From: Fibrobacterales bacterium
GTDB taxonomy: Bacteria > Fibrobacterota > Fibrobacteria > Fibrobacterales > Fibrobacteraceae
Assembly: GCA_025997455.1 (NCBI GenBank)
Contig: BNUP01000005.1
Coordinates: forward strand, 1 to 43,691
Length of the DNA stretch: 43,691 nt
Direction of reading: 5' to 3'
The translations under genes were made by a program, and so were the position numbers. The notes under the pieces are model-generated. The model was given only the letters and a program-made list of their open reading frames with translations, was not told where the DNA came from and ran no database searches. This document shows positions 7,598 to 15,749 of this stretch, one piece after another (positions within the stretch are counted from its first letter, which is position 1; the number at the start of each line of letters is the position of its first letter).

Positions 7598-8176
7598 ATG
7601 AAAAAGAGTGAGTTTGAAAAGAGGTTGCTTGTGGAGGTCTCGGCTGGGCGACTAAACCTTTTGCGTGAGAGCGGAAAAGAGGATCGCTTTTATTCCATAG
7701 TGATGAATGAACCCGAAGATACCAGAAAGGTTTATTTAATTGAGATTTTCGATGATTATTTTTTGATGCGCTCGGATTTGCTTTTTAACAAAGATGTCGA
7801 ACGATTTTTTTATGTGACAAAGGAGCATTTGGATTTTAGCGAAGAGAATTTGAAATATGCGATTATGACTTTGAAACGAACCGAGAATGTTGCACAGGGA
7901 ATTTTTGCGAAACTTTCGTTGAGAGGTTTTTACAGCAAAATCGATTTTATTAAGCGGTTGATTTATATGATTCCGAGTTTGGAATGGGTCGGTAATACGA
8001 TTAAAGACCGCAAGAGCGGAAAAGTATTTATCACAATTAAAGAAGATACTTTGCACTTCGTTTATAGAGACGGAAAAACCGAGTCGTATATGGATTTGGT
8101 GAAGAAAGATTTCAATGAAAAAATTCTGATGCAGATTACTGAAATGATAAATGCGAGTTTGAAGTATATGGGTTAG
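7598..8176 (+). CDS. hypothetical protein, copy 1
   Basis: I do not recognise this 192-residue protein. It is soluble, charged, without signal peptide or membrane segment, and has alternating beta-like stretches (VYLIEIFDDYFLMRS, KVFITIKEDTLHFVYRDG) around a helical centre. The gene starts 8 nt after a TACCTT box and has no Shine-Dalgarno sequence, so a leaderless start is likely. It precedes the sigma-54 activator gene by 37 nt, which suggests co-transcription and a shared function in the same signalling route. The copy at 9145-9723 is identical. Confidence 0.7.
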   Translation: MKKSEFEKRLLVEVSAGRLNLLRESGKEDRFYSIVMNEPEDTRKVYLIEIFDDYFLMRSDLLFNKDVERFFYVTKEHLDFSEENLKYAIMTLKRTENVAQGIFAKLSLRGFYSKIDFIKRLIYMIPSLEWVGNTIKDRKSGKVFITIKEDTLHFVYRDGKTESYMDLVKKDFNEKILMQITEMINASLKYMG

Positions 8177-8213
8177 AGGCGATGGTTGGCAATCTATATT
8201 CAGAGGCTTTTTA

Positions 8214-8924
8214 ATGGTTGTTTTACTTGCAGATCCAGATAAAAAATTTATAAATGATGTGTTGGAGAAGTGGTCTCTGCCAGATGTTCCCGTCCGTTCG
8301 GTGACAAGTGCGGTGGATGTGATTTCTGTTGCCGCCGCAGGTGATATTTCGGTGGTTTTTCTTTCGGCTGATTTTCTTTGGGTTACGGAACTCGACTCTG
8401 TTTCTTATTTGAAAGAGCATAATCAGGGCGTTGAAATTGTGGTTCTGTGCGAGCAGAAAAATTTGTCTGCTGCGGAAAATTCGCTTTCACGCGGAGCGGA
8501 TAGTTATTTGCTGAAACCCGTGGGCACCGCAATTTTGGAAAATGCCGTGCGGAAGGTGTTGCAGAAAAACAGCAATAAAAAAAGTTATCAACTTATGGAG
8601 ACCCAAGTCCTCGATGACCTTTTGGGCAGCACTCCTGAGATGCAAAAAATTTTGAAAACGATTTACAAAATAGCCCCCACCACAAGCACGATTTTAATAA
8701 CGGGAGAGTCGGGAACGGGAAAGGAATTTGCGGCGAATATAATTCACAGATTGAGCAAACGAACCGATGATGTTTTTTTGGCGGTGCAGGGGTATAGGGT
8801 GTGGGGTGTGGACAACTCAGCGGTGCAGAGAATGACAGAGAGGAATGTAGGGGCGAATAGTATTCGCCTGTTTAGCATTGCACGCATTGGAGACGAAAGA
8901 GGGGGTAGCGGAAAACGCGTGTAG
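8214..8924 (+). pseudogene. truncated sigma-54-dependent activator (duplication product)
   Basis: The first 191 codons are identical to the full gene at 9761. They include the receiver-like domain and the Walker A motif GESGTGKE. At 8780 the frame runs into the intergenic cassette and codes 45 unrelated residues (VQGYRVWGVDNS and on) before a stop. It lacks the GAFTGA sigma-54 contact loop, Walker B, the arginine finger and the DNA-binding domain, so it cannot activate transcription. A dominant-negative or receiver-only effect is conceivable if the protein is stable. It arose from the 1547-bp duplication, or it is an assembly error. Confidence 0.85.
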
Positions 8925-9063
8925 GGGCGACCCTGTGTGGTCGCCCGCTATGCGCGGTTGGAGCGAGGGGGAATAAGTATCATCGCCCAATTAAAAAGAA
9001 ACCTGAGATAATCTGTATAAGTCTTGGCGATAAACCTCCCCCCTCTCCCCTTCCCTTTTCCCC

Positions 9064-9144
9064 GCCTGCAACGCCTGCACCGCCGAGTTATCCACACCCC
9101 ACACCCTATACCCCTGCACTGCAAACTTTCTACCTTCCCCCGAT
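9064..9144 (+). promoter_or_regulatory. cassette and -10 box, copy 2
   Basis: Exact copy of 7517-7597, with the DnaA-box 9-mer at 9088-9096 and TACCTT at 9131-9136, 8 nt before the ATG at 9145. Confidence 0.6.
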
Positions 9145-9723
9145 ATGAAAAAGAGTGAGTTTGAAAAGAGGTTGCTTGTGGAGGTCTCGGCTGGGCGACT
9201 AAACCTTTTGCGTGAGAGCGGAAAAGAGGATCGCTTTTATTCCATAGTGATGAATGAACCCGAAGATACCAGAAAGGTTTATTTAATTGAGATTTTCGAT
9301 GATTATTTTTTGATGCGCTCGGATTTGCTTTTTAACAAAGATGTCGAACGATTTTTTTATGTGACAAAGGAGCATTTGGATTTTAGCGAAGAGAATTTGA
9401 AATATGCGATTATGACTTTGAAACGAACCGAGAATGTTGCACAGGGAATTTTTGCGAAACTTTCGTTGAGAGGTTTTTACAGCAAAATCGATTTTATTAA
9501 GCGGTTGATTTATATGATTCCGAGTTTGGAATGGGTCGGTAATACGATTAAAGACCGCAAGAGCGGAAAAGTATTTATCACAATTAAAGAAGATACTTTG
9601 CACTTCGTTTATAGAGACGGAAAAACCGAGTCGTATATGGATTTGGTGAAGAAAGATTTCAATGAAAAAATTCTGATGCAGATTACTGAAATGATAAATG
9701 CGAGTTTGAAGTATATGGGTTAG
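9145..9723 (+). CDS. hypothetical protein, copy 2
   Basis: Identical to the 192-residue protein at 7598-8176. This copy precedes the complete sigma-54 activator by 37 nt and so preserves the ancestral operon. Nothing in the sequence assigns a function. The gene pair hints that the product may modulate the activator, but this is inference from position only. Confidence 0.7.
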   Translation: MKKSEFEKRLLVEVSAGRLNLLRESGKEDRFYSIVMNEPEDTRKVYLIEIFDDYFLMRSDLLFNKDVERFFYVTKEHLDFSEENLKYAIMTLKRTENVAQGIFAKLSLRGFYSKIDFIKRLIYMIPSLEWVGNTIKDRKSGKVFITIKEDTLHFVYRDGKTESYMDLVKKDFNEKILMQITEMINASLKYMG

Positions 9724-9760
9724 AGGCGATGGTTGGCAATCTATATTCAGAGGCTTTTTA

Positions 9761-11146
9761 ATGGTTGTTTTACTTGCAGATCCAGATAAAAAATTTATAA
9801 ATGATGTGTTGGAGAAGTGGTCTCTGCCAGATGTTCCCGTCCGTTCGGTGACAAGTGCGGTGGATGTGATTTCTGTTGCCGCCGCAGGTGATATTTCGGT
9901 GGTTTTTCTTTCGGCTGATTTTCTTTGGGTTACGGAACTCGACTCTGTTTCTTATTTGAAAGAGCATAATCAGGGCGTTGAAATTGTGGTTCTGTGCGAG
10001 CAGAAAAATTTGTCTGCTGCGGAAAATTCGCTTTCACGCGGAGCGGATAGTTATTTGCTGAAACCCGTGGGCACCGCAATTTTGGAAAATGCCGTGCGGA
10101 AGGTGTTGCAGAAAAACAGCAATAAAAAAAGTTATCAACTTATGGAGACCCAAGTCCTCGATGACCTTTTGGGCAGCACTCCTGAGATGCAAAAAATTTT
10201 GAAAACGATTTACAAAATAGCCCCCACCACAAGCACGATTTTAATAACGGGAGAGTCGGGAACGGGAAAGGAATTTGCGGCGAATATAATTCACAGATTG
10301 AGCAAACGAACCGATGATGTTTTTTTGGCGGTGAATTGCGGGGCGATTCCCGAAAACATTGTTGAGAGCGAATTGTTCGGGAGCAAAAAGGGTGCATTTA
10401 CGGGAGCAACAAATAAAAAGGGATTGCTTGAGGAGGCTGAAGGCGGAACTCTGTTTCTCGATGAAATTGCGGAGTTATCGCAGGCGGTGCAGGTTAAGTT
10501 GCTTAGATTTTTGCAGAACAGAGAAATTAGGCGAGTGGGTGAAACCGAAAACAGAACGATTGATGTGCGAATTATTGCGGCTACTAACAGGAATGTTTTG
10601 GAAGAGGTTAAGAACGGAAATTTCAGGGAAGATTTGTATTACCGTTTGAATACTTTTCATCTTGAGATGCCGCCTCTAAGAGAGCGCCGGTCGGTTATCG
10701 GGAATTTGGTTAAGCATTTTTTGATTAAGCACCAGAAGGATTGCGGAAAGAAAATTCGCGATATTGATTCTGCGGCGCAGATGGCTTTGATGAGTTATAA
10801 TTATCCCGGAAACATAAGGGAGTTGGAAAATATTATTGAGCACGCTTTGGTGATGGCGGAAGGAGAGATTATTAGGCTTGGCGATTTGCCTGAGGAACTG
10901 CATCCCGACCCTACACTTAATTTTAACCAAGGCAACCTTTTGCCTTCACCTGATTCCGTGAAAAAAGATAACAAGAATAGTGCGAGTTCGGGTGCCGATG
11001 GTATATTACCGCTTGCAGAAATTGAACGGCAATATATTCTAAAAGCATACAATGAAGAAAATAACCTAAGCAGACTATCCAAGAAACTCGGAATAAGCCG
11101 AACTTCTCTTTGGCGAAAAATCGAGAAATATAAAATTACGATTTAG
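9761..11146 (+). CDS. sigma-54-dependent response regulator / enhancer-binding protein
   Basis: An NtrC-type activator that opens sigma-54 promoters by ATP hydrolysis. Residues 1-116 form a receiver-like domain with D7, D9 and a conserved K101 (LLKPV). The usual phosphoacceptor Asp after strand 3 is not clear; the region reads DISVVFLSADF. The AAA+ domain has Walker A GESGTGKE (164-171), GAFTGA (211-216), Walker B GTLFLDEIAEL (229-239) and RIIAATNRN. The C-terminus ends in a Fis-type helix-turn-helix (LSRLSKKLGISRTSLWRKIE). Length 461 aa is normal. No kinase is adjacent. No -24/-12 promoter was identified here. Confidence 0.9.
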   Translation: MVVLLADPDKKFINDVLEKWSLPDVPVRSVTSAVDVISVAAAGDISVVFLSADFLWVTELDSVSYLKEHNQGVEIVVLCEQKNLSAAENSLSRGADSYLLKPVGTAILENAVRKVLQKNSNKKSYQLMETQVLDDLLGSTPEMQKILKTIYKIAPTTSTILITGESGTGKEFAANIIHRLSKRTDDVFLAVNCGAIPENIVESELFGSKKGAFTGATNKKGLLEEAEGGTLFLDEIAELSQAVQVKLLRFLQNREIRRVGETENRTIDVRIIAATNRNVLEEVKNGNFREDLYYRLNTFHLEMPPLRERRSVIGNLVKHFLIKHQKDCGKKIRDIDSAAQMALMSYNYPGNIRELENIIEHALVMAEGEIIRLGDLPEELHPDPTLNFNQGNLLPSPDSVKKDNKNSASSGADGILPLAEIERQYILKAYNEENNLSRLSKKLGISRTSLWRKIEKYKITI

Positions 11147-11160
11147 AGGAGGCGACTCGC

Positions 11161-11182
11161 CATTCCCGCCTTCGCGGGAATG
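11161..11182. repeat. inverted repeat between convergent genes
   Basis: CATTCCCGC, loop CTTC, GCGGGAATG: a perfect 9-bp stem between the convergent sigma-54 activator and metK. A shortened copy is at 24282-24298. It could act as a two-way terminator, but it has no T-run and is also a common dispersed palindrome. Confidence 0.6.
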
Positions 11183-11221
11183 ACGAGAGGGACACAATAA
11201 TGACGAGCCGCAGCCGCTACC

Positions 11222-12427
11222 CTATTTTGCAGTGGCGGATTTATCGATTAGCGCCTCCGCATCTTTTTTTAGAGCGGCGGCTTTATCGGTTTTTTCCCAA
11301 GTGAATCGCACGCCTTTGCGACCGAAGTGTCCGTGTTTGGCAGTGCTCTTGTAGCCCGGTTTTAGCAAGTCTAACATTTTAATTATACCTGCAGGTTTAA
11401 GATCAAAGTGTTTGCGAACTAATACCTCAAACTTATGGTCGCTGATTTTTCCCGTGCCGAAGGTATTCACATTTATGGATACGGGTTCGGGGTAGCCTAT
11501 AGCGTAAGCGAGTTGCACTTCACAGCGTTTTGCAAGACCTGCCGCAACTATATTTTTGGCAACATACCTTGCGGCATAAGCAGCCGACCTATCAACTTTG
11601 GAAGGATCTTTTCCGCTAAACGCACCGCCGCCGTGACGACCCGCTCCGCCGTAAGTATCCACTATGATTTTCCGACCCGTGAGTCCTGAGTCTCCGTGAG
11701 GTCCGCCTACCACAAATTTTCCTGTGGGGTTAATGAGGTAGCGGGTATTTTTATCGAGCAATTTAGCGGGAATGGTTTTCTTTATGAGTTTTTCGATTAT
11801 CTCTTTTTTGATTTTCGCGTGAGTAACTTCGGGTTTGTGTTGAGTTGAAACAACAATTGTATCTACTCGGATAGGTTTATTTTGCGAATCATATTCTATG
11901 GTCACCTGACTTTTTGCATCTGGGCGCAACCATTTTAACACGCCTTTTTCGCGGAGTGCAACGATATTTTCCATTAGGTTATGTGCGAGGTGAATTGGCA
12001 GAGGCATAAGTTCGGAGGTTTCGTCGGATGCGTATCCAAACATCATTCCCTGATCGCCCGCGCCTTGTTCTGCGGTATCTTTACCTTCCGCTTTTGCGGC
12101 ATTTACGCCTTGTGCAATGTCTGGACTTTGCTTGTCGAGTGCGACTAAAACAGCACAACTATCGGCATCAAATCCAATTCCCGTTTCGGTGTAGCCGACT
12201 TCCTTTATCGTGTCTCGCACGACTTTTTGGTAATCTACCACCGCATTGGAAGTTATTTCGCCCGCAATCACCACAAGTCCCGTGCTGACAAGGGTTTCAC
12301 ATGCTACGCGACTTTTCGGGTCTTGCGTAAGCATTGCATCCAAGATTGCATCGGAAATCTGATCTGCCAATTTGTCCGGATGACCGGGCGACACTGATTC
12401 CGAAGTGAATAAATAATTGTGAGCCAT
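11222..12427 (-). CDS. metK: S-adenosylmethionine synthetase
   Basis: MetK makes S-adenosylmethionine from methionine and ATP; the enzyme is a cytoplasmic tetramer. SESVSPGHPDKLADQISDA at the N-terminus holds the ATP-binding His. GAGDQGMMFGYA and GGGAFSGKDPSKVDRS are the two family signatures. Length is 401 aa, slightly above the usual 385-395 because of a charged Lys/Ala C-terminal tail. A TACATT box (12457-12452, minus strand) lies about 24 nt upstream of the ATG with a GGAG near the start, so this gene has a short leader. It is divergent from coaBC across a shared cassette. S-adenosylmethionine also feeds the DNA methylases encoded later in the window. Confidence 0.95.
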   Translation of the reverse strand: MAHNYLFTSESVSPGHPDKLADQISDAILDAMLTQDPKSRVACETLVSTGLVVIAGEITSNAVVDYQKVVRDTIKEVGYTETGIGFDADSCAVLVALDKQSPDIAQGVNAAKAEGKDTAEQGAGDQGMMFGYASDETSELMPLPIHLAHNLMENIVALREKGVLKWLRPDAKSQVTIEYDSQNKPIRVDTIVVSTQHKPEVTHAKIKKEIIEKLIKKTIPAKLLDKNTRYLINPTGKFVVGGPHGDSGLTGRKIIVDTYGGAGRHGGGAFSGKDPSKVDRSAAYAARYVAKNIVAAGLAKRCEVQLAYAIGYPEPVSINVNTFGTGKISDHKFEVLVRKHFDLKPAGIIKMLDLLKPGYKSTAKHGHFGRKGVRFTWEKTDKAAALKKDAEALIDKSATAK

Positions 12428-12454
12428 AAGAACTCCGTTTTGTTAAGGTTGAAG

Positions 12455-12560
12455 GGTAATGTAGAAACTTTGCAGTGCAAGGTAGGGTATAGGGTGTAGG
12501 GTGTGGGGTGTGGGGAACTCGGCGATGCAAGAGTTGAAAGTGAAAAGAGTAAAGAGTAGA
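12455..12560. repeat. shared cassette between metK and coaBC
   Basis: On the minus strand the cassette (CCGAGTTCCC, CACACCC units, GCACTGCAAAGTTTC) leads to the metK -10 box. Its simple-sequence part (AGAGTAAAGAGTAGAGAG) lies on the coaBC side. Confidence 0.7.
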
Positions 12561-12600
12561 GAGTAAAGTTGAAAGGCGCTTTTCACTCTCCACTATTTTC

Positions 12601-12612
12601 TACCTTCCCCCT
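12601..12612 (+). promoter_or_regulatory. -10-like box before coaBC
   Basis: TACCTT (12601-12606) in the context TTTCTACCTTCCCC ends 6 nt before the ATG. No Shine-Dalgarno sequence is present. Confidence 0.55.
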
Positions 12613-13812
12613 ATGGACTTGCACGGAAAAAAAATTCTCTTGGGCGTGACGGGTGGAATTGCCGCGTATAAGGCGTGCGAACTTTTGAGGGTATTTCAAA
12701 AACGAGGTGCGGAAGTTCGTGTTGTTATGACAAAAGCCGCGCAGAGTTTTGTGGGGCAAACTACATTTGCCGCGTTGTCGAATTTTCCCGTGTATGTGGA
12801 AACGGCGGCGGTTGATTCCAAACCGTTTCAGCACATTGACTATCCGCGTTGGGCAGATATTTTTGTGGTTGCACCGTGTTCGGCTACGAGCATTGCACGA
12901 TTTACGGGCGGAACGGGCGAGGAACCTCTTTCGCTTTGTTTTTTGGCGATGCAGGGAGAAAAGTGGATTGTGCCCGCTATGAATTTTGCGATGTATTCTT
13001 CACCCGCAGTGCAGAGAAATTTGGAATTGCTGAAGTCGTTTGAGGTGAATGTTATTGAACCTGAGGTCGGGCGGCTCGCTTGCGGTGAGAAAGGCGCAGG
13101 GAAATTTCCCAATGTAAATGATATTGCGGATATTATCTCTTTTTCGTTTGGGTCGGTCGGCGAATTTCCTAAGAACAGATCTGTCCTAATAACCATAGGT
13201 CGCACGGAAGAGGCTATTGACCCCGTGCGGTATATTTCCAATCGTTCGAGCGGAAAAACCGGTGCTGCTATTGTGAGGAAATTTTTGCAGAACGGTTTTA
13301 GAGTTATCGCAGTTTGCGGAAAAATGGAAGTTGATTTACCCAAGCAATGCGAGGTAATTAAGGTACTGAGTGCGGAGGAAATGAATAGGGTTGTTTTGGA
13401 AAAGCAGAGCGAAGCAACCGTGATTATTCACGCGGCAGCAGTTGCGGACTATCGTCCGAAAAATGCAGCGGAGCAGAAAATTAAAGATAGTCGGGCAATA
13501 AAAAATTTGGAGTTGGAAGAAAATCCTAACATTCTAAAAAATACTATTAAAAATAAATCAAGCGGGCAAGTTATAGTATCTTTTGCTTTGGAAACCGAAA
13601 ATGCAATTGAAAATGCGTTAAAGAAAATTGCAGTAGGCGGAATTGATATTTTGGTTGTAAATAACAGCGTAAATTTTGGCAAAGATTTCGTTGAATTTGC
13701 GATTTTGGGACAAGAGGCAAAGAACAATGCACAAGAACTGAAACTCGGCTCCAAGGAAGAACTCGCAGAAAAATTATTTTTGAAAGCGAATGCTAAACTC
13801 TTACGGCAGTAG
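12613..13812 (+). CDS. coaBC: phosphopantothenoylcysteine decarboxylase / synthetase
   Basis: A bifunctional coenzyme A enzyme: CoaB couples cysteine to 4'-phosphopantothenate and CoaC decarboxylates the product using FMN. CoaC (1-185) shows VTGGIAAYKACELLR, a His in HIDYPRWAD, PAMNFAMY and the catalytic Cys in GRLACGEKGAGK near 157. CoaB (190-399) shows TIGRTEEAIDPVRYISNRSS, AAAVADYRP and the lysine-rich dimer loop. Length 399 aa is normal. The start follows a TACCTT box by 6 nt. Its 3' end overlaps the lpxC reading frame by 23 nt. Confidence 0.93.
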   Translation: MDLHGKKILLGVTGGIAAYKACELLRVFQKRGAEVRVVMTKAAQSFVGQTTFAALSNFPVYVETAAVDSKPFQHIDYPRWADIFVVAPCSATSIARFTGGTGEEPLSLCFLAMQGEKWIVPAMNFAMYSSPAVQRNLELLKSFEVNVIEPEVGRLACGEKGAGKFPNVNDIADIISFSFGSVGEFPKNRSVLITIGRTEEAIDPVRYISNRSSGKTGAAIVRKFLQNGFRVIAVCGKMEVDLPKQCEVIKVLSAEEMNRVVLEKQSEATVIIHAAAVADYRPKNAAEQKIKDSRAIKNLELEENPNILKNTIKNKSSGQVIVSFALETENAIENALKKIAVGGIDILVVNNSVNFGKDFVEFAILGQEAKNNAQELKLGSKEELAEKLFLKANAKLLRQ

Positions 13813-14701
13813 CGGTATTGGCGGAGCGTTCCCCCAGTCAGTGCTGAGGGCGGAACAGACGGGGGGAGGCAAGTGGCTCGCTGATAAAGTGAGCCACAGC
13901 GAGGGGGGAGTAAATTATAAGGGGTATGGCATAAGCGGCAGATTATGTTATGCTGAGTTGGAATTACTCGGCGTTGGGGGCGAGTGCGGCGGTATCTGTT
14001 GGTTTTACGGTGAGCGCGAGCCGAATAATTTTAAGGTTGTGTATGAGGGCAGAACTACTGTTTTAGAGCATATTTCAGGGAAAAGAATTGTTGGGGTGGA
14101 GCATTTGAGTGCCGCAGCGTTAAGTTTTCAAAATTGTGAATTTAAGTTGAATGCACCGCAAGGGGAATTACCCTTGCTCGACGGCAGCGCAAGAGTTTGG
14201 AAAGAGGAATTGTCGAGTATTACAAAGGGAGTGCCTCAATCAAAGGAATTAAATTTTTACAAAAATTCAGCGAAAAATTTTGAAATAAAAACCGAATTTG
14301 CCACTGCGAAATTCTCCGCTTTTCAAGATTCCGCACAGTTGCCTTGCCTTTTTGTGAGTTACAGCATAAATCGTTTTAACCGTAAATATAATGCGGAGGT
14401 TAAAATTGAAACCACAGATGATTTGCAAAAAATTTTAGAAGCACGAACTTTTATTTTTGAAGAGGAATTGGCACTTGCAAAATTATCCGAGAATTTAACG
14501 GAATGCGGAGTTTTAATAAAAGGCGGGACGGCAAATTTTCGCTTTCCAAACGAACCCGCTTACCATAAAATTTTAGATTTAATCGGCGACATTTCCCTTT
14601 ACAAAAATAAACTGCCAAGCGGCAGTCTAATCATTTATAACGGCGGGCACAAACTACACCACGATATACTAAAAAGCCTCTTATCTATAGGAAACCTCTA
14701 A
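13790..14701 (+). CDS. lpxC: divergent UDP-3-O-acyl-N-acetylglucosamine deacetylase
   Basis: LpxC is the zinc deacetylase that commits to lipid A synthesis. It is divergent, but active-site parts remain: VEHL with E104 and zinc ligand H105; LPLLDGSA; ARTFIFEEE; YHKILDLIGD with zinc ligands H259 and D263; and GGHK with H287. Homology begins near residue 41 (VNYKGYGISG). The first 40 residues are Gly/Ser-rich and contain a hairpin-forming insertion-like segment (13820-13915). The stop codon and last residues (GNL) lie inside the left arm of the mosaic element at 14690, so both gene ends seem reshaped by repeats. The start overlaps coaBC by 23 nt. Confidence 0.72.
   Translation: MLNSYGSSGIGGAFPQSVLRAEQTGGGKWLADKVSHSEGGVNYKGYGISGRLCYAELELLGVGGECGGICWFYGEREPNNFKVVYEGRTTVLEHISGKRIVGVEHLSAAALSFQNCEFKLNAPQGELPLLDGSARVWKEELSSITKGVPQSKELNFYKNSAKNFEIKTEFATAKFSAFQDSAQLPCLFVSYSINRFNRKYNAEVKIETTDDLQKILEARTFIFEEELALAKLSENLTECGVLIKGGTANFRFPNEPAYHKILDLIGDISLYKNKLPSGSLIIYNGGHKLHHDILKSLLSIGNL
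13820..13915 (+). repeat. possible in-frame hairpin insertion at lpxC N-terminus
   Basis: A G-rich segment beginning GCGGAGCGTTCCCCC, close to the start of the element at 23416 (GCGGGGGCGTTCCCC). It contains GTGGCTCGCT (13873 onward) pairing with AGTGAGCCAC over 9 of 10 positions. It is open in the lpxC frame and lies before the first conserved LpxC residue. It could be a rudimentary member of the coding-compatible element family. Confidence 0.4.
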
Positions 14702-14861
14702 AAACTCTCTTTGTAACACAATTCCACAGATTTGAGTTTTTAGAGACGACGGCGATCCTGCGAGCATTCGCCGCAGGATGACATTATCACCATAAAAACG
14801 CAGTTCGCCCATGTCGCTTAGTAGGTTCTGACGATTTCTTAACGAGTTCTTCATATCCTAC
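14690..14861 (+). repeat. mosaic hairpin element, left copy flanking toxin-antitoxin genes
   Basis: Left stem CTCTAAAAACTC (14696-14707) pairs perfectly with GAGTTTTTAGAG (14734-14745). A middle hairpin is formed by ATCCTGCG (14755-14762) and CGCAGGAT (14772-14779). The right arm starts GTAGGTTCTGACG and ends at TCATATCCTAC. About 97% identical by eye to 15570-15741 (around 4 differences). Confidence 0.9.
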
Positions 14862-14881
14862 TATAACGGTTAAAATAATTC

Positions 14882-14894
14882 TATATTGCCGCGT
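14882..14894 (+). promoter_or_regulatory. -10-like box before the antitoxin gene
   Basis: TTCTATATT, with hexamer TATATT at 14882-14887, ends 7 nt before the ATG at 14895. A leaderless transcript for the toxin-antitoxin pair is predicted. Confidence 0.55.
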
Positions 14895-15107
14895 ATGATT
14901 ATTGAAAGAACTCCCAGCGAATTTGTGATACGACTTCCAATTAACGCCCAATTGGAGCAAATGCAAGATTTTATCGATTATTTGCGCTACAAGGAACTGA
15001 CATCGGGCTACAGAACTCGTCAGCAAGAGGTCGATGAACTTTCCAGACAGATCAATAAAAATTGGCGGAACGGCAATAAAGACAAGTTTTCAGGTGCAAG
15101 ATTGTGA
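14895..15107 (+). CDS. probable antitoxin of a PIN-type pair
   Basis: This 70-residue protein lies directly before a PIN-domain toxin with which it overlaps by 4 nt (GTGA), the usual antitoxin-first arrangement. The N-terminus (IIERTPSEFVIRLP) is beta-like and the middle (QLEQMQDFIDYLRYKELTS) is helical. The basic, disordered C-terminal tail would be expected to wrap the toxin. ATG 14895 is preferred to TTG 14886, which lies inside the promoter box. The DNA-binding family is not recognised. Antitoxin function is inferred from position and size. Confidence 0.65.
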   Translation: MIIERTPSEFVIRLPINAQLEQMQDFIDYLRYKELTSGYRTRQQEVDELSRQINKNWRNGNKDKFSGARL

Positions 15108-15568
15108 AAATTGTGGTAGATACTAACATTGTGTTCAGTGCTCTGCTCAATTCCGATAGTCGAATTGGGCGATTGTTGTTAAATTCGAGAACTTGTTTTG
15201 AATTTTTTAGTTGTAAATATTTGAGAAAAGAAATTCAAAATCATTTGCCGAAAATTCGCAACCTTTCCAAATTGGGCGATGCCGAACTCAATGAATTGAT
15301 AAGTCTTGTTGAAAGTCGCATCTTTTTTATAGATGAAGATTTGTTGCCTACAACAATCATAACCGAAGCACAGAGTCTGGTATCCGGAGTTGATTTTGAT
15401 GACTTTGCTTTTATCGCTCTTACAAATTATTTGAACGGGCTATTATGGACTGGTGATAAAGTGTTGATTGCCGGATTGCAGAGAAAAGAATATCGGCAAG
15501 TGATAACGGTGCAAGAATTATGGACTAAATTAGAGAAATGGGAAACCGAAAATCCTCCGCAGATATAA
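15104..15568 (+). CDS. PIN-domain ribonuclease toxin
   Basis: PIN-domain toxins cleave RNA and are held inactive by the partner antitoxin. The 154-residue product has the acidic site typical of the fold: D6 in KIVVDTNIVFSAL, acidic residues in SGVDFDDFAFIAL (97-100) and D118 in LWTGDKVL. GTG start, translationally coupled to the antitoxin. The pair sits between near-identical 172-bp direct repeats, so the module could be lost by recombination between them or may have arrived the same way. A decayed PIN gene of another type lies at 1104-1260. Confidence 0.85.
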   Translation: MKIVVDTNIVFSALLNSDSRIGRLLLNSRTCFEFFSCKYLRKEIQNHLPKIRNLSKLGDAELNELISLVESRIFFIDEDLLPTTIITEAQSLVSGVDFDDFAFIALTNYLNGLLWTGDKVLIAGLQRKEYRQVITVQELWTKLEKWETENPPQI

Positions 15569-15569
15569 A

Positions 15570-15741
15570 GGAAACCTCTAAAAACTCCCTTTGTAACACA
15601 ATTCCACAGATTTGAGTTTTTAGAGACGACGGCGAGCCTGCGAGCATTCGCCGCAGGATGACATTATCACCATAAAAACGCAGTTCGCCCATGTCGCTTA
15701 GTAGGTTCTGACGATTTCTTAACGAGTTCTTCAGAGCCTAC
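15570..15741 (+). repeat. mosaic hairpin element, right copy flanking toxin-antitoxin genes
   Basis: Same order as 14690-14861. The right stem is intact here: GTAGGTTCTGA pairs with TCAGAGCCTAC (15731-15741) with one G-U pair. Starts 1 nt after the toxin stop codon. Confidence 0.9.
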
Positions 15742-15749
15742 TGTAGTAA

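Larger units (their letters stand above)
7233..8779. repeat. tandem duplication, unit 1 (1547 bp)
   Basis: Every landmark I compared between this unit and 8780-10326 is identical at a constant offset of 1547. GGCGGTG occurs at 7233-7239, 8780-8786 and 10327-10333, so the breakpoints lie in a 7-bp microhomology between an intergenic cassette and the sigma-54 activator gene. The unit holds a cassette, a hypothetical gene and the first 190 codons of the activator. Confidence 0.95.
8780..10326. repeat. tandem duplication, unit 2 (1547 bp)
   Basis: Second copy of 7233-8779, directly abutting it, with no difference seen. Perfect identity over 1.5 kb, including non-coding hairpins, means a very recent event or an assembly artefact. 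Confidence 0.95.

Noticed and set aside
11161..11182. Intrinsic terminator between the sigma-54 activator and metK
   Set aside because: The hairpin is good but no T-run follows on either strand, and related copies occur elsewhere; kept as a repeat only.
14690..15741. Insertion sequence or transposon around the toxin-antitoxin genes
   Set aside because: No transposase gene, terminal inverted repeats or target-site duplication is visible; the flanks are direct repeats of a hairpin element.
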